Shown: positions 18,630 to 26,769 of the stretch, piece after piece
Layout of the letters: every line of letters begins with the position of its first letter
How positions within the stretch are numbered: the first letter of the stretch is position 1
NCBI RefSeq assembly: GCF_006494365.1
Contig: NZ_VHIP01000001.1
Coordinates: 642,401-706,400, forward strand
Length of the DNA: 64,000 nt
Direction: 5' to 3'
DNA from: Aestuariibacter sp. GS-14
GTDB taxonomy: Bacteria; Pseudomonadota; Gammaproteobacteria; Enterobacterales; Alteromonadaceae
Translations under genes and position numbers: made by a program
Notes under the pieces: generated by a model
Seen by the model: only the letters and a program-made list of their open reading frames with translations
What the model was told of the DNA's origin: nothing
Databases searched by the model: none

Positions 18630-19556
18630 CTAATTGGTTAAGGCTTGCCAGTCTTCACTGATCCGTTGAAAGGTTGCCTGTAAACGCGGAGTCATAAAAT
18701 CAATAAAACTGCGCTGTTTTAACGGCAGCACATCCTGGCGTATATACAACATACTTACCGGATAGGGTTCGGGCGCGAACGGCTGTAACACGCGATTGAG
18801 TTCGCCACTTTTTAGCCAGGGCAACGCCTGATACGACAGCACACGGGCAATGCCCAATCCCTGACGGGCAGAATGCACTGCTATGTCGGTAGAATTTGCC
18901 CTAACCCGTGAATTCACCGGCACGTTTTGCTCTTCGTTGTTAACGGTAAAACGCCAGTGGTTAGGCGAATCCAGTCCTTCAAACGTAATGCAGTCGTGGC
19001 TGGCAAGTGCCTCTAAATTTTGGGGTATGCCGCGCTGGGCCAGATACCCTGGGCTGGCACACAGGATTTTTTGAACTTCACCCACCCGTTTAGCCACCAA
19101 CTCGCTGTCGGGTAACCTGCCAACCCGAATAGCAACATCAACCACATCCTCGTACAAGTGCATATTTTGGTCGGTTAGGATCAGCTTTACACTTACGTCG
19201 CTGTACAATTTGAGGTATTCGGCCAGTAGCGGAAAAACGTGCATTCGGCCCATAATGATCGGGGCGGTTACGGTTAAGCAGCCTTTCGGCTCCTGATACT
19301 CGCCTTTGGCGTCGCGTTCCATTTCAGCCACCATCGACAGCACTTCGCGGCTGGATGCCAGGTATTTCTCCCCTGCATCGGTAAGCACCAGATTGCGCGT
19401 GGAGCGCAACACCAACTGTACACCCAAATGATCTTCAAGCTCCTTTACCTGCCGACTCACCGTAGTTTGGGGCTTATTCAGTTTGCGGGCTGCAGCGGAA
19501 AAACTGCCGCACTCCATTACCGTACTGAAAATCTGCATTGCACTGAGTCGATCCAT
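18630..19556 (-). CDS. LysR-family transcriptional regulator
   Basis: A 308-residue LysR regulator: winged HTH in residues 1-60 (SFSAAARKLNKPQTTVSRQV) and a substrate-binding domain from about 90 to 300. It is divergent from the AhpD-like/DUF1348 genes with 113 bases between the start codons, so it very likely controls them, as is usual for this family. The effector cannot be inferred. Confidence 0.92.
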   Translation of the reverse strand: MDRLSAMQIFSTVMECGSFSAAARKLNKPQTTVSRQVKELEDHLGVQLVLRSTRNLVLTDAGEKYLASSREVLSMVAEMERDAKGEYQEPKGCLTVTAPIIMGRMHVFPLLAEYLKLYSDVSVKLILTDQNMHLYEDVVDVAIRVGRLPDSELVAKRVGEVQKILCASPGYLAQRGIPQNLEALASHDCITFEGLDSPNHWRFTVNNEEQNVPVNSRVRANSTDIAVHSARQGLGIARVLSYQALPWLKSGELNRVLQPFAPEPYPVSMLYIRQDVLPLKQRSFIDFMTPRLQATFQRISEDWQALTN

Positions 19557-19573
19557 TTATCTCTCCAAAAAAT

Positions 19574-19605
19574 GGGTAGGTGCTACACACAATTACCCAC
19601 TACCC
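19574..19605. promoter_or_regulatory. Candidate LysR-type binding site
   Basis: An imperfect inverted repeat (GGGTAGGTG ... CCACTACCC, 14 bases between) lies in the short spacer between the divergent LysR and AhpD-like genes. Position fits a LysR operator; the sequence alone is weak evidence. Confidence 0.3.
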
Positions 19606-19669
19606 GCATCAATCAGGTCGCTTTACATTAACCAACAAGACGAATATTTAACCAACCAAGGAATACATA

Positions 19670-20212
19670 ATGTCTCGTTTAACTATCCCTGAGTCAATTA
19701 ATGATGCCCCTGAAGCATCGCAACCGTTACTTAATGCCGTAAAAGCCAAGCTGGGTATGGTGCCAAACTTATTCCGTCTGGTTGCTAATAATCCGGCGGC
19801 ACTAAAAGGCTACCTGGCGTTATCTGAATCATTAACAGAAGGGGTATTACCCATTCAGTTACAAGAAGCCATTGCCCTGGCAATTGCCGAAGTGAACCGC
19901 TGTACCTACTGCTTGTCTGCGCACAGCTTTATTGCTGCTAATTTAGCCAAAATGGCCGACAGCGAAATTAAATCCAACCGCAGTGGTTTATCGCAGGATC
20001 CAAAAATCCAGGCCGCATTGCAATTTGCTGTGGCGGTATCTGAGCTTAATGGCCGGGTAAACGATCAGTTGCTGGATGCGGTAAAGCAAGCAGGATACAG
20101 CGATGCAGAAATCATTGAAATTATCCTTCACGTTGCCCTGAACACCTGGACGAACAGCGTGAATAACGTAGCCGATACCGACGTGGATTTTCCACTGGTG
20201 ATCCCGTTTTAA
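19670..20212 (+). CDS. Carboxymuconolactone decarboxylase family (AhpD-like) protein
   Basis: A 180-residue AhpD-fold protein. The redox-active site is visible as Glu74, Cys78, Cys81 and His85 in [12 protein letters not shown]. These proteins act as alkylhydroperoxidases using a CxxC dithiol and a proton relay. AAGGAATACATA precedes the ATG. It is first of a two-gene unit with the DUF1348 gene, ended by a hairpin, and faces the LysR gene. A paralogue lies at 57149-57697, sharing DAPEAS-type and MxPNL segments, but under TetR control. Confidence 0.88.
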   Translation: MSRLTIPESINDAPEASQPLLNAVKAKLGMVPNLFRLVANNPAALKGYLALSESLTEGVLPIQLQEAIALAIAEVNRCTYCLSAHSFIAANLAKMADSEIKSNRSGLSQDPKIQAALQFAVAVSELNGRVNDQLLDAVKQAGYSDAEIIEIILHVALNTWTNSVNNVADTDVDFPLVIPF

Positions 20213-20238
20213 GCATCACTTACACAAGGAGCAACCTC

Positions 20239-20718
20239 ATGCACGCTATTGATGAATACCGTCCACCCGTTCCACCGTTTACCCGCGAAACAGCAATCAA
20301 AAAAGTGCGTTTGGCTGAAGACGGCTGGAACTCAAGGGATGCCCAGCGCGTTGCACTGGCTTACAGCCTGGGTACTAAGTGGCGTAATCGTGCCGAATTC
20401 ATTGAAGGTCGCGATCAGGCCCGGGAATTTTTGTCGCGCAAATGGGCAAAAGAACTGGAATACCGACTGATCAAGGAACTGTGGGCCTTTACCGACAACC
20501 GCATTGCGGTGCGCTATGCCTATGAATGGCGTGACGACTCCGGTAACTGGTTCCGTTCTTATGGCAACGAAAACTGGGAATTCAATGAGCAAGGCCTGAT
20601 GGTTAATCGTTACGCATCGCTTAACGATCTGCCCATTACCGAGGAAGAGCGCCTGTTTCGCTGGCCTGAAGGACGACGTCCTGATGATCATCCCGGGCTA
20701 TCTGAATTGGGCTTGTAA
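20239..20718 (+). CDS. DUF1348 (NTF2-like fold) protein
   Basis: A 159-residue protein with the conserved DUF1348 sequence: [55 protein letters not shown] and [10 protein letters not shown]. The fold belongs to the NTF2/SnoaL superfamily of small binding proteins and enzymes; the biochemical role is not established. AAGGAG precedes the ATG and 26 bases separate it from the AhpD-like gene, so the two are probably one transcript. Confidence 0.88.
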   Translation: MHAIDEYRPPVPPFTRETAIKKVRLAEDGWNSRDAQRVALAYSLGTKWRNRAEFIEGRDQAREFLSRKWAKELEYRLIKELWAFTDNRIAVRYAYEWRDDSGNWFRSYGNENWEFNEQGLMVNRYASLNDLPITEEERLFRWPEGRRPDDHPGLSELGL

Positions 20719-20726
20719 CCTGGCGG

Positions 20727-20748
20727 GCTGACGTGATGTCACGTCAGC
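20727..20748 (+). terminator. Hairpin terminator after the DUF1348 gene
   Basis: Ten-bp inverted repeat (GCTGACGTGA / TCACGTCAGC) separated by two bases, then TTTC. The T-run is short, but the position just after the stop codon suggests it ends the AhpD-like/DUF1348 transcript and leaves the AraC genes to their own promoter. Confidence 0.6.
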
Positions 20749-20916
20749 TTTCATACACCTTATTCGCACAGTCACCACGTTGATACGCAGTAGTGACAAA
20801 CCAGGCTGCTTCGTTAACAAGCAGGCTTTGGCATCGTATTGCTCGAATTTAGCGGTTTTAAGCCGGGCAACAGAAGGTTCAACATCGACTGTTATCGTAA
20901 AAGAGAGACAACCGAC

Positions 20917-21759
20917 ATGGAAAATTTAAGTGCATTACTTAATCAACATACGTTTACCAGTGAAGTAAATCACTGCGGCACATTATCGGCAGCCAAACAC
21001 TTCGGTACAACCGGACAGCTGCATTTACTGGAGTCTGGCAAAGTGCGTATTACACGCAAGGGTCAGCGCGAGCTACTGATGGACCGCCCCTCTATGGTGT
21101 TCTTCCCTACGGGTGTTGCTCACCGAATTGAACCGGTACAAACCAACGCAGACGCCAGATTAATCAGTGCCAGTGTCACGTTTTCGGCCAATCAGTCGTC
21201 GTTATTGGTGAATTCCCTGCCAGAAGTCATGTATTTACAACTTACCCCTGACTGCGCGGTATCGGGCACTGCCCGCTGGTTGCTCAACGAAATTCAAACC
21301 CAGCGCTTTGGTAAGCAAGCCATGCTGAACCGGCTGGGCGAAATGTTCATTTTACAAATTCTGCGCCACGCCACCGAACACGGCAATTTGCAGGAAGGGA
21401 CAGTCAGTGCCATTAACCATCCGCAAATGTCCAGGGTTATCAATCAGATTCACCAGGATCCGGCCTATCACTGGACCTTAGACAACCTTGCAAGTATTGC
21501 GGCGATGTCCCGGTCTAAATTTGCAGAGCAGTTTAAACACCTGGTAGGGCAAACACCCAACGAATACATCACCGGCCTGCGACTCACACTGGCGCAAAAA
21601 CTACTGAAGAACAACAAACCAGTGAATTACGTGGCTGGTGAAGTGGGCTACGAGCACGGCTCCGCCCTAGCACGCATTTTTAAGAAAAAGCTGGGCTTAT
21701 CGCCGCGTCAGTGGTTGCAACAAGCAAAGCGCAACAGTACGGCACAAGCCGCTATTTAA
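20917..21759 (+). CDS. AraC-family regulator (first of a tandem pair)
   Basis: The ATG at 20917 follows AAGAGAGA; an upstream ATG (20839) lacks a ribosome binding site. The 280-residue protein has an N-terminal cupin-type effector domain (cupin_6) and a C-terminal double HTH AraC domain (about 180-275: LASIAAMSRSKFAEQFKHL, EVGYEHGSALARIFKKKLG). Regulators with this cupin often sense small aldehydes or redox-active compounds. The next gene is a close paralogue 11 bases downstream; with DoxX and an unknown protein they make a probable operon. Confidence 0.88.
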   Translation: MENLSALLNQHTFTSEVNHCGTLSAAKHFGTTGQLHLLESGKVRITRKGQRELLMDRPSMVFFPTGVAHRIEPVQTNADARLISASVTFSANQSSLLVNSLPEVMYLQLTPDCAVSGTARWLLNEIQTQRFGKQAMLNRLGEMFILQILRHATEHGNLQEGTVSAINHPQMSRVINQIHQDPAYHWTLDNLASIAAMSRSKFAEQFKHLVGQTPNEYITGLRLTLAQKLLKNNKPVNYVAGEVGYEHGSALARIFKKKLGLSPRQWLQQAKRNSTAQAAI

Positions 21760-21770
21760 AAGGAAATACC

Positions 21771-22595
21771 GTGAATAATATTGCAGACATTCTGCGCAAA
21801 ACGGCCGTTAAAGCAGATGTATTTTTTAGCGGCCGACTGTGTGGCATTCAATCGTTTGAAGGCAACAACAAAGGGCATTTGCACTTACTTCGTTCCGGCA
21901 GACTTACGCTGCTGATGCGCGAGAAACAAAAAATCGTGATCGACGAACCCAGTGTGATTTTTATTCCCGGCCCGGTAGAGCACAGGATCCTGGCAAATCA
22001 GTCTGAAAACGCCCAGTTAGTGTGTGCCACCGTGAGTCTGGAATCGCATAACCGCGCGTTGTTGCTCGACGCCCTGCCGGAGTTACTGTGTTTGCCGTTG
22101 AGCATTGAAAAACACATAGGACAAACCGCCGCCTGGTTGTTTGAAGAGGCGTTCAGCGAGTCAGTTACCCGCTCGGTGATGATAGACAAGCTCAGCGAAA
22201 TGTTTCTGCTTCAGGTAATGCGTTACGTGCTGGACAACAATCTTAGCCAGGGCGGCATGCTGGCGGCGCTTTCGCATCCGGCGATTGCCAAGGCCATGAG
22301 CGCCATGCATCGCAATCCTGCGCATAACTGGTCGGTAGAATCGCTCGCTGGCGAAGCGGCTATGTCGCGCTCTAAGTTTGCCGCGACGTTTCGTGAAGTG
22401 GTAGGTACAACACCCAATGAGTATCTCACCGACATTCGCATTAATCAGGCCCAGGAACTGTTACTGAATCAAAAACCTGTGAATCTGGTGGCCAATGAAG
22501 TGGGCTACGAACACGGCTCAGCCCTGGCACGCATTTTTCGCAAAAAACTGGGCGTTTCTCCGAAGGCCTGGTTGAAATTACGTGGCAACGCATAA
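21771..22595 (+). CDS. AraC-family regulator (second of a tandem pair)
   Basis: GTG at 21771 is the start: AAAAGGAAA lies upstream and the frame before it overlaps the previous gene. The 274-residue protein repeats the layout of its neighbour (cupin_6 domain, then AraC HTH) with about half the C-terminal residues identical, including NEVGYEHGSALARIFRKKLG. The pair therefore comes from a local gene duplication. Divergence is much greater in the cupin half, as expected if the two respond to different signals or form heterodimers. Confidence 0.87.
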   Translation: MNNIADILRKTAVKADVFFSGRLCGIQSFEGNNKGHLHLLRSGRLTLLMREKQKIVIDEPSVIFIPGPVEHRILANQSENAQLVCATVSLESHNRALLLDALPELLCLPLSIEKHIGQTAAWLFEEAFSESVTRSVMIDKLSEMFLLQVMRYVLDNNLSQGGMLAALSHPAIAKAMSAMHRNPAHNWSVESLAGEAAMSRSKFAATFREVVGTTPNEYLTDIRINQAQELLLNQKPVNLVANEVGYEHGSALARIFRKKLGVSPKAWLKLRGNA

Positions 22596-22725
22596 GTTTT
22601 AATTGGTATGAAACGCAGGACGCCCGGTTTCAACAAGCATCCCGCAAAGTCGTACATTACGTTTGTGACGAGGCCCAAACCGGTTCACAAGCCAATTTAA
22701 CAACGTTTGCACAAGGAATACTTTT

Positions 22726-23202
22726 ATGAAATCCATTGTTTTACAGACAGGCCGTGTCATCAGCGGCATGTCAGCTGCTTTCAATGCGGCTCAGCCCCTG
22801 CTTACCATGGCCGGTCGCGTATACGTATCCTGGGTATTTTTTGCCTCCGGACTCACTAAAATCGCCGACTGGGAAACCACGTTGTTTCTGTTTGAATACG
22901 AATATCACGTGCCTTTTTTACCGGTTGTGTTAGCGGCCTATTTAGCCACGCTTGCAGAGTTGGTGGTACCGGTTTTACTCACCACCGGATTAGCCAGTCG
23001 CCTGAGTGCCATTGTGCTGAGTATTGTCAATGTGGTGGCGGTGATCAGCCTGGAAGAAATTGCACCTGCGGCCCTCTACGGACACGTGATCTGGGGCTTA
23101 ATCCTTGCGCACATTGTGTTTTGGGGTGCAGGACAACTATCAGCCGATCACTTTATAAAATGGCTGTATAACAAGCGCTTGCCCCAGGCAAACGCTGCAT
23201 AA
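22726..23202 (+). CDS. DoxX family membrane protein
   Basis: A 158-residue protein with four predicted membrane helices and the DoxX signature around RVYVSWVFFASGLTKIADWE. DoxX proteins associate with membrane redox systems and detoxification; in bufferin systems a DoxX member is called BufD, but this gene is 16 kb from the buf operon here. ACAAGGAATAC precedes the ATG. It leads directly to the unknown gene 11 bases on, and follows the AraC pair by 130 bases. Confidence 0.87.
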   Translation: MKSIVLQTGRVISGMSAAFNAAQPLLTMAGRVYVSWVFFASGLTKIADWETTLFLFEYEYHVPFLPVVLAAYLATLAELVVPVLLTTGLASRLSAIVLSIVNVVAVISLEEIAPAALYGHVIWGLILAHIVFWGAGQLSADHFIKWLYNKRLPQANAA

Positions 23203-23213
23203 GGGAGACAGCA

Positions 23214-24218
23214 ATGAGCAATCTGGCACTGTCTGCCGAGCGCCCGTTACCCGATGCACCGCGAGTTCTGCTGAACAGTGGTGCATCCTGTGTGCCTCAG
23301 CATTATCTGCAATACGCCCAAACCCAGTGCAGTATTGAACAAGTCGCGCTCGATTGCGCGTTTAACGACACTACCCTGATATTCTCAGGCCAGGACACCC
23401 ATGGTTTATATATCCAGATTGGATTAATTGGGTTCGACACCTATCTGCCGGTAGCTGCTCAGCCAAATCGTAAAATTGTGTACGGCCGAAAATGGCGAAT
23501 CGACAGCAATGTACCAACCTCTGAACTGGTGCAAACCATCTTTTTGGCGATTAAAAAAGCCCGCGAGCACGAAGTGCGAGAGCTGCTGAAAATTCGCTTT
23601 GAACACCACATCAGTGCGCCGTTCAGCACCCATCAGGATGCACGGCTTATCGCTGAGCAAGCCGGCAGTTTATTAGACAACGATGAACCTGTGTCACTGA
23701 TGCAATTTCGCCGTCAGGTAACGGCACTGATGCGAAATACCACTTACGACAGCTCGCCAGTTCATGTACTGAACATCGAACAGCGTTTGTCGCAACAAAT
23801 CCTGGTAGACATCTCCATACCCGGTGGCACTACCCCCATGTTGGGTGATACAACAGGTACTTTACTCACCTTGTTGTTACCCGAGCCGTCGGTTAATGCC
23901 CTGCTATTTGCACTAATGGACGCGCTCATCGCAAAAAGCGATAGCTACGTGCGCGAAGCTTTCACTTACCTGGGCGTACACAGGTTCAGCCAGCGCTTAT
24001 CAGTTGAAAAGCTGTCGGCGTTATCGGTACATACCCGTTTGGCCGACAAGCAGGCACCGGGCAGTTTTCAGCACCAGCTTAAACAGTACAATTTTGTTAC
24101 CGATGCCGCGCGGGTACCCAATGTGGTTACCCCTGAAATGGCGGGTACTATTCAAGCGCGTTTGTCTGAGTTTGGCGAACTGGCGGGCCACTACCCCAGG
24201 TTTAGTGTGCACCCATGA
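23214..24218 (+). CDS. Unrecognised 334-residue protein downstream of doxX
   Basis: No family recognised. There is no signal peptide or membrane helix, so it is probably cytoplasmic. A segment near residues 80-125 (KIVYGRKWRIDSNVPTSE, then IKKAREHEVRELL) looks strongly conserved in character: basic/aromatic turn followed by an amphipathic helix. Another hydrophobic cluster lies around 215-240. AGGGAGA precedes the ATG and the gene is 11 bases after doxX, so the two are co-transcribed. A hairpin follows. Its job is probably tied to that of DoxX. Confidence 0.7.
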   Translation: MSNLALSAERPLPDAPRVLLNSGASCVPQHYLQYAQTQCSIEQVALDCAFNDTTLIFSGQDTHGLYIQIGLIGFDTYLPVAAQPNRKIVYGRKWRIDSNVPTSELVQTIFLAIKKAREHEVRELLKIRFEHHISAPFSTHQDARLIAEQAGSLLDNDEPVSLMQFRRQVTALMRNTTYDSSPVHVLNIEQRLSQQILVDISIPGGTTPMLGDTTGTLLTLLLPEPSVNALLFALMDALIAKSDSYVREAFTYLGVHRFSQRLSVEKLSALSVHTRLADKQAPGSFQHQLKQYNFVTDAARVPNVVTPEMAGTIQARLSEFGELAGHYPRFSVHP

Positions 24219-24239
24219 GGCAGGTTATTCATACTGGCA

Positions 24240-24261
24240 GATAGCGCAGTCACGCGCTATC
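24240..24261 (+). terminator. Hairpin after the doxX-linked gene
   Basis: Perfect 8-bp stem (GATAGCGC / GCGCTATC) with a six-base loop, followed by CATTTAG, 21 bases after the stop codon of the 334-residue gene. Weak T-run; plausible terminator. Confidence 0.45.
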
Positions 24262-24347
24262 CATTTAGCCTTGTTAAATAATACCGGAACAGAGCACTGC
24301 GTTGCGCTCCTCTTTGAAGGGACTCAGTGTAGCCTTGCAAAACCTGC

Positions 24348-25055
24348 TCACTGCAACGTGCCAATTGTCATAAAAAACGCATTGAGCTGAGATGCTGCCT
24401 CTTTCAATGACTTAGCCACAGCGGCCATCTCTGCCTTTTTAATGGTTTCATTAAAATTGATATCCCCTTCTTGCTTTCGAGCGGCAAATTCGTTGGTGGA
24501 TACAACCGTAAATGGCACTATGCCAGAACGCACATCCAGCAACACGGCTTCAACCGTGCAGTAAGCCTTTGTTTCATTTGGATCAATGAATTTGTACTTT
24601 TCAAAGGTACGGCAGGTAGACCGGTAGGCCAACAGTAAATCAGCCTGATAACGTGCCGCCGCTTCCCGAAGAAACGGCACTGTTCGTTGCTCAGGCACCA
24701 ACAAGCTGGGCAAGAATGACGCATCATACACTCTGGGCGATTGTTTTAGCTGCCCAACAAAATCAGCCGCAATGGAATGGTTAAGCTGCGTGAAATCGTT
24801 TGAGTAATAGCGCCAATAGCTGTCGTCCGACAATCTGAGAATAGCAATTCTGTTCTGGGCGGGCAGCGCAAGGCGATAATTAAGCATTCGCTCTATGTCT
24901 TTATCTGCAAGGGCGGCCCCCGCAGACCCAAACAAGGGTTCATCACTTACTTCGTTACTCGCCGGGCTGTAGTAATCATTTGGACGCTGTGTGGTAGCAA
25001 CACTGGTACAACCCGAAACGAGTATTGCGATAATAATAATGAAATACTTTGTCAT
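24348..25055 (-). CDS. Predicted lipoprotein, 235 residues
   Basis: ATG at 25055 has AAGGAG at ideal distance and yields a lipoprotein signal (MTKYFIIIIAILVSGC, lipidated Cys16). The mature part contains AQNRIAILRLSD and YQADLLLAYRSTCRTFEKYK, resembling lipoproteins that bind or sort in the envelope (the LpoB/curli-assembly-like fold class), but I cannot name a family with confidence. It is probably anchored to the inner leaflet of the outer membrane. Monocistronic, convergent with the 334-residue gene. Confidence 0.68.
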   Translation of the reverse strand: MTKYFIIIIAILVSGCTSVATTQRPNDYYSPASNEVSDEPLFGSAGAALADKDIERMLNYRLALPAQNRIAILRLSDDSYWRYYSNDFTQLNHSIAADFVGQLKQSPRVYDASFLPSLLVPEQRTVPFLREAAARYQADLLLAYRSTCRTFEKYKFIDPNETKAYCTVEAVLLDVRSGIVPFTVVSTNEFAARKQEGDINFNETIKKAEMAAVAKSLKEAASQLNAFFMTIGTLQ

Positions 25056-25185
25056 ACTTGCTCCTTGCTGCGCGACATTGGCTATTAACGTTAAACTACG
25101 GTGTATGAACAAATGAGGCTGCTATTCAGAGGGTTTCGCTAATAAACAACACAATTGCAATGATTGGAATAATTTTAAACGGCAT

Positions 25186-25260
25186 TCATTCATAGCGAGC
25201 CCACATACCCAGGACTTTTACAGTGTGTTGTTCAATTACTTGATACACCAATCCAGCTCT
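25186..25260 (-). pseudogene. C-terminal remnant of a RelE/YoeB-type toxin
   Basis: In the frame after a TAG at 25261-25263, the minus strand reads RAGLVYQVIEQHTVKVLG, then MWARYE and a TGA at 25186. LVYQV followed by a short strand and a basic/aromatic end is the hallmark of the C-terminus of RelE/ParE-fold toxins. It begins exactly where the neighbouring antitoxin's normal end (ELDW) lies. A deletion has therefore probably removed the toxin's start and middle. Confidence 0.55.
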
Positions 25261-25487
25261 CTAGAGCAATCGTCAATGGCTTCTGCCATACCGTCGCGAA
25301 TACTTTCTCGCAACCCTGTTACAGGCAGCAAGTAAAGGGTTTCCTGAATTGATTGCCAGTCTTCATATGAAACCAATACCGCACTATTTCGTTTGCCAGT
25401 AATGGTAATTAGTTGATGTGGCTCACTCGTTTGATCGAGCAATCTGTAAAGATTTGCCTTTGCTTCGCTTGCCGTAAATGTATTCAT
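25236..25487 (-). CDS. Phd/YefM-family antitoxin, orphan
   Basis: An 83-residue antitoxin of the YefM/Phd type: N-terminal DNA-binding fold (FTASEAKANLYRLLDQTSE, then ITITGKRNSAVLVSYEDW) and the toxin-neutralising C-terminal helix ending SRELDW. ELDW is a usual end in this family, but here the frame runs on for CIK before the stop, because it has been joined to the remnant of the toxin gene. With no intact toxin, the protein can at most act as an anti-addiction antitoxin or autorepressor. GGAGATAAATC precedes the ATG. Confidence 0.85.
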   Translation of the reverse strand: MNTFTASEAKANLYRLLDQTSEPHQLITITGKRNSAVLVSYEDWQSIQETLYLLPVTGLRESIRDGMAEAIDDCSRELDWCIK

Positions 25488-25811
25488 GATTTATCTCCAC
25501 TAACACAAGAAAACATAAGCGTGGACTTACGTTAATACAATATATTTTTCAGCAAACAATTAATTACAGAAACGTCATAGTAGCACCCGATTCCACAGAA
25601 TAACCATTATCGGTGCTTCCACAGGCGGGTTGTGACATGCACACTGAAGTATGTTCGGCTTTCTCATTCTAACTGACTCAGCTCGAAATCGAGTATTAAC
25701 GCCTCAACCTTTTTTGGCTCAGTACTTATAAGCCAAAAGCCCCGGCGTCACTTCACACTTTCGGGGCTTGGGTGTTGCTGTTGCATTGAGGGCGGAGTAA
25801 ATACGACGCTG
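25488..25811. other. Intergenic region upstream of the antitoxin gene
   Basis: About 320 bases without a gene. It should hold the antitoxin promoter and, at the other end, a terminator serving the nrtS gene. A second A/T-flanked hairpin (TTTTGGCT ... AGCCAAAA, 25711-25738) overlaps the edge of that terminator. Confidence 0.4.
25737..25769 (-). terminator. Rho-independent terminator after the NrtS-like gene
   Basis: On the minus strand an 8-bp stem (AAGCCCCG / CGGGGCTT) closes a long loop and ends in TTTT. It lies 43 bases after the stop codon of the NrtS-like gene. Confidence 0.65.
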
Positions 25812-26114
25812 TTAATCTCGTACTTTAAGACTACCGTACAGGTATACGCAAAACGGTACACAATAACTCAGCGCCGCTTTGGTAATATCAATGGTCATCG
25901 TTCCCTCAAAGGCTTCAAACTGGTTGATCAACATTATAATGGTGCCCACTACCAATGCGGTTTTAAGGGCTTCTGCCAACAATGCCGGGGTAATTTTTCG
26001 CTCGGCTTTACTGCACTGTTTTACTTCATAGCCGCAGTTCGTGTTGGGATCTTTTGCGGGATCCGATGCCAGTTGTGACATGTTTTCTGTGATGTGGCTA
26101 CTTATTCTGTTCAT
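25812..26114 (-). CDS. NrtS-like small membrane protein
   Basis: A 100-residue protein with a charged N-terminal third and two membrane helices. ALKTALVVGTIIMLINQFEA and the end ALSYCVPFCVYLYGSL follow the NrtS family, small two-helix proteins named for a role in nitrate/nitrite uptake in cyanobacteria. Its ATG overlaps the stop of the thioredoxin-like gene (TGATG), so translation is coupled. The N-terminal ~40 residues are longer than usual and contain two cysteines, which a periplasmic or membrane-surface thioredoxin might act on. No nitrate genes are nearby. Confidence 0.65.
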   Translation of the reverse strand: MNRISSHITENMSQLASDPAKDPNTNCGYEVKQCSKAERKITPALLAEALKTALVVGTIIMLINQFEAFEGTMTIDITKAALSYCVPFCVYLYGSLKVRD

Positions 26115-26635
26115 CAGAAATTTCTCACCAATACGGATTCAATCCCAGCCGGATAGCGGTGGCTGCGATATAAAATCTCGCCGCGTTGCGACAACACCAC
26201 AAACACCGGCGTACCGGTTACCATAAACTCACTGGTAAGTTCTGCCTGCGCATCAAACATCACCGGAAAGTCCACACCATAGTCGTGTAAGTAAGCATGC
26301 ATTTTTTCCTGAGTGTCGTTAATGGCCACGTTAATGCCCAGTACGTCTATGCTGTCACCAAAATCGTGATGCAGGGCGGTAACATTTGGCGTCGCCTTTT
26401 TGCAATATGGGCACCAGGTAGCCCAGAAATACAGCAGCACTGGCTTTTTTTCCCAGCGTTGTTGCAAAGAGAAGGTTTCACCATCAGCGGCATGAAAGGT
26501 TAAATCCGGTGCTAACACTTCACCCGCCAAATTGGCTTGTTGCGCGCTGCTGGCAAAAGGTAACCATGCGGCAAGTGTAGCAGTAATGGTAAGTGTCGCC
26601 GCCACAACCAGGCGGCGCAAAGTAATTCCAGTCAT
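26114..26635 (-). CDS. Thioredoxin-like (TlpA/ResA-type) periplasmic protein
   Basis: A 173-residue protein with an N-terminal signal/anchor (cleavage near ASSA, residue 31) and a TlpA/ResA thioredoxin fold. The redox motif is WATWCPYCKK (Cys75, Cys78), and the cis-proline loop is VTGTPVFVV. It probably reduces or isomerises disulfides in the periplasm. CPYC is less usual than CGPC/CEPC. Coupled to the NrtS-like gene downstream, so the two are expected to work together at the inner membrane. Confidence 0.85.
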   Translation of the reverse strand: MTGITLRRLVVAATLTITATLAAWLPFASSAQQANLAGEVLAPDLTFHAADGETFSLQQRWEKKPVLLYFWATWCPYCKKATPNVTALHHDFGDSIDVLGINVAINDTQEKMHAYLHDYGVDFPVMFDAQAELTSEFMVTGTPVFVVLSQRGEILYRSHRYPAGIESVLVRNF

Positions 26636-26769
26636 AATCTAAATCCAGGTTGGGTTTGGGATAGTAAAATGCTACCCCTAAGTGATGGCCAAAAAGCCAC
26701 CGATTCACTCAAAATGCGACCCAATCCTCTTGTGATTTCCGTAAGCACAAAGAACCGGGGTCGTTGACA

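Noticed and set aside
20917-22595. The two AraC genes as one gene broken by a frameshift.
   Set aside because: Each has a complete cupin and HTH domain with its own ribosome binding site, so they are tandem paralogues.
22726-23202. The doxX gene as bufD of the bufferin system.
   Set aside because: It is 16 kb away, in a different operon with AraC regulators; DoxX proteins occur in many contexts.
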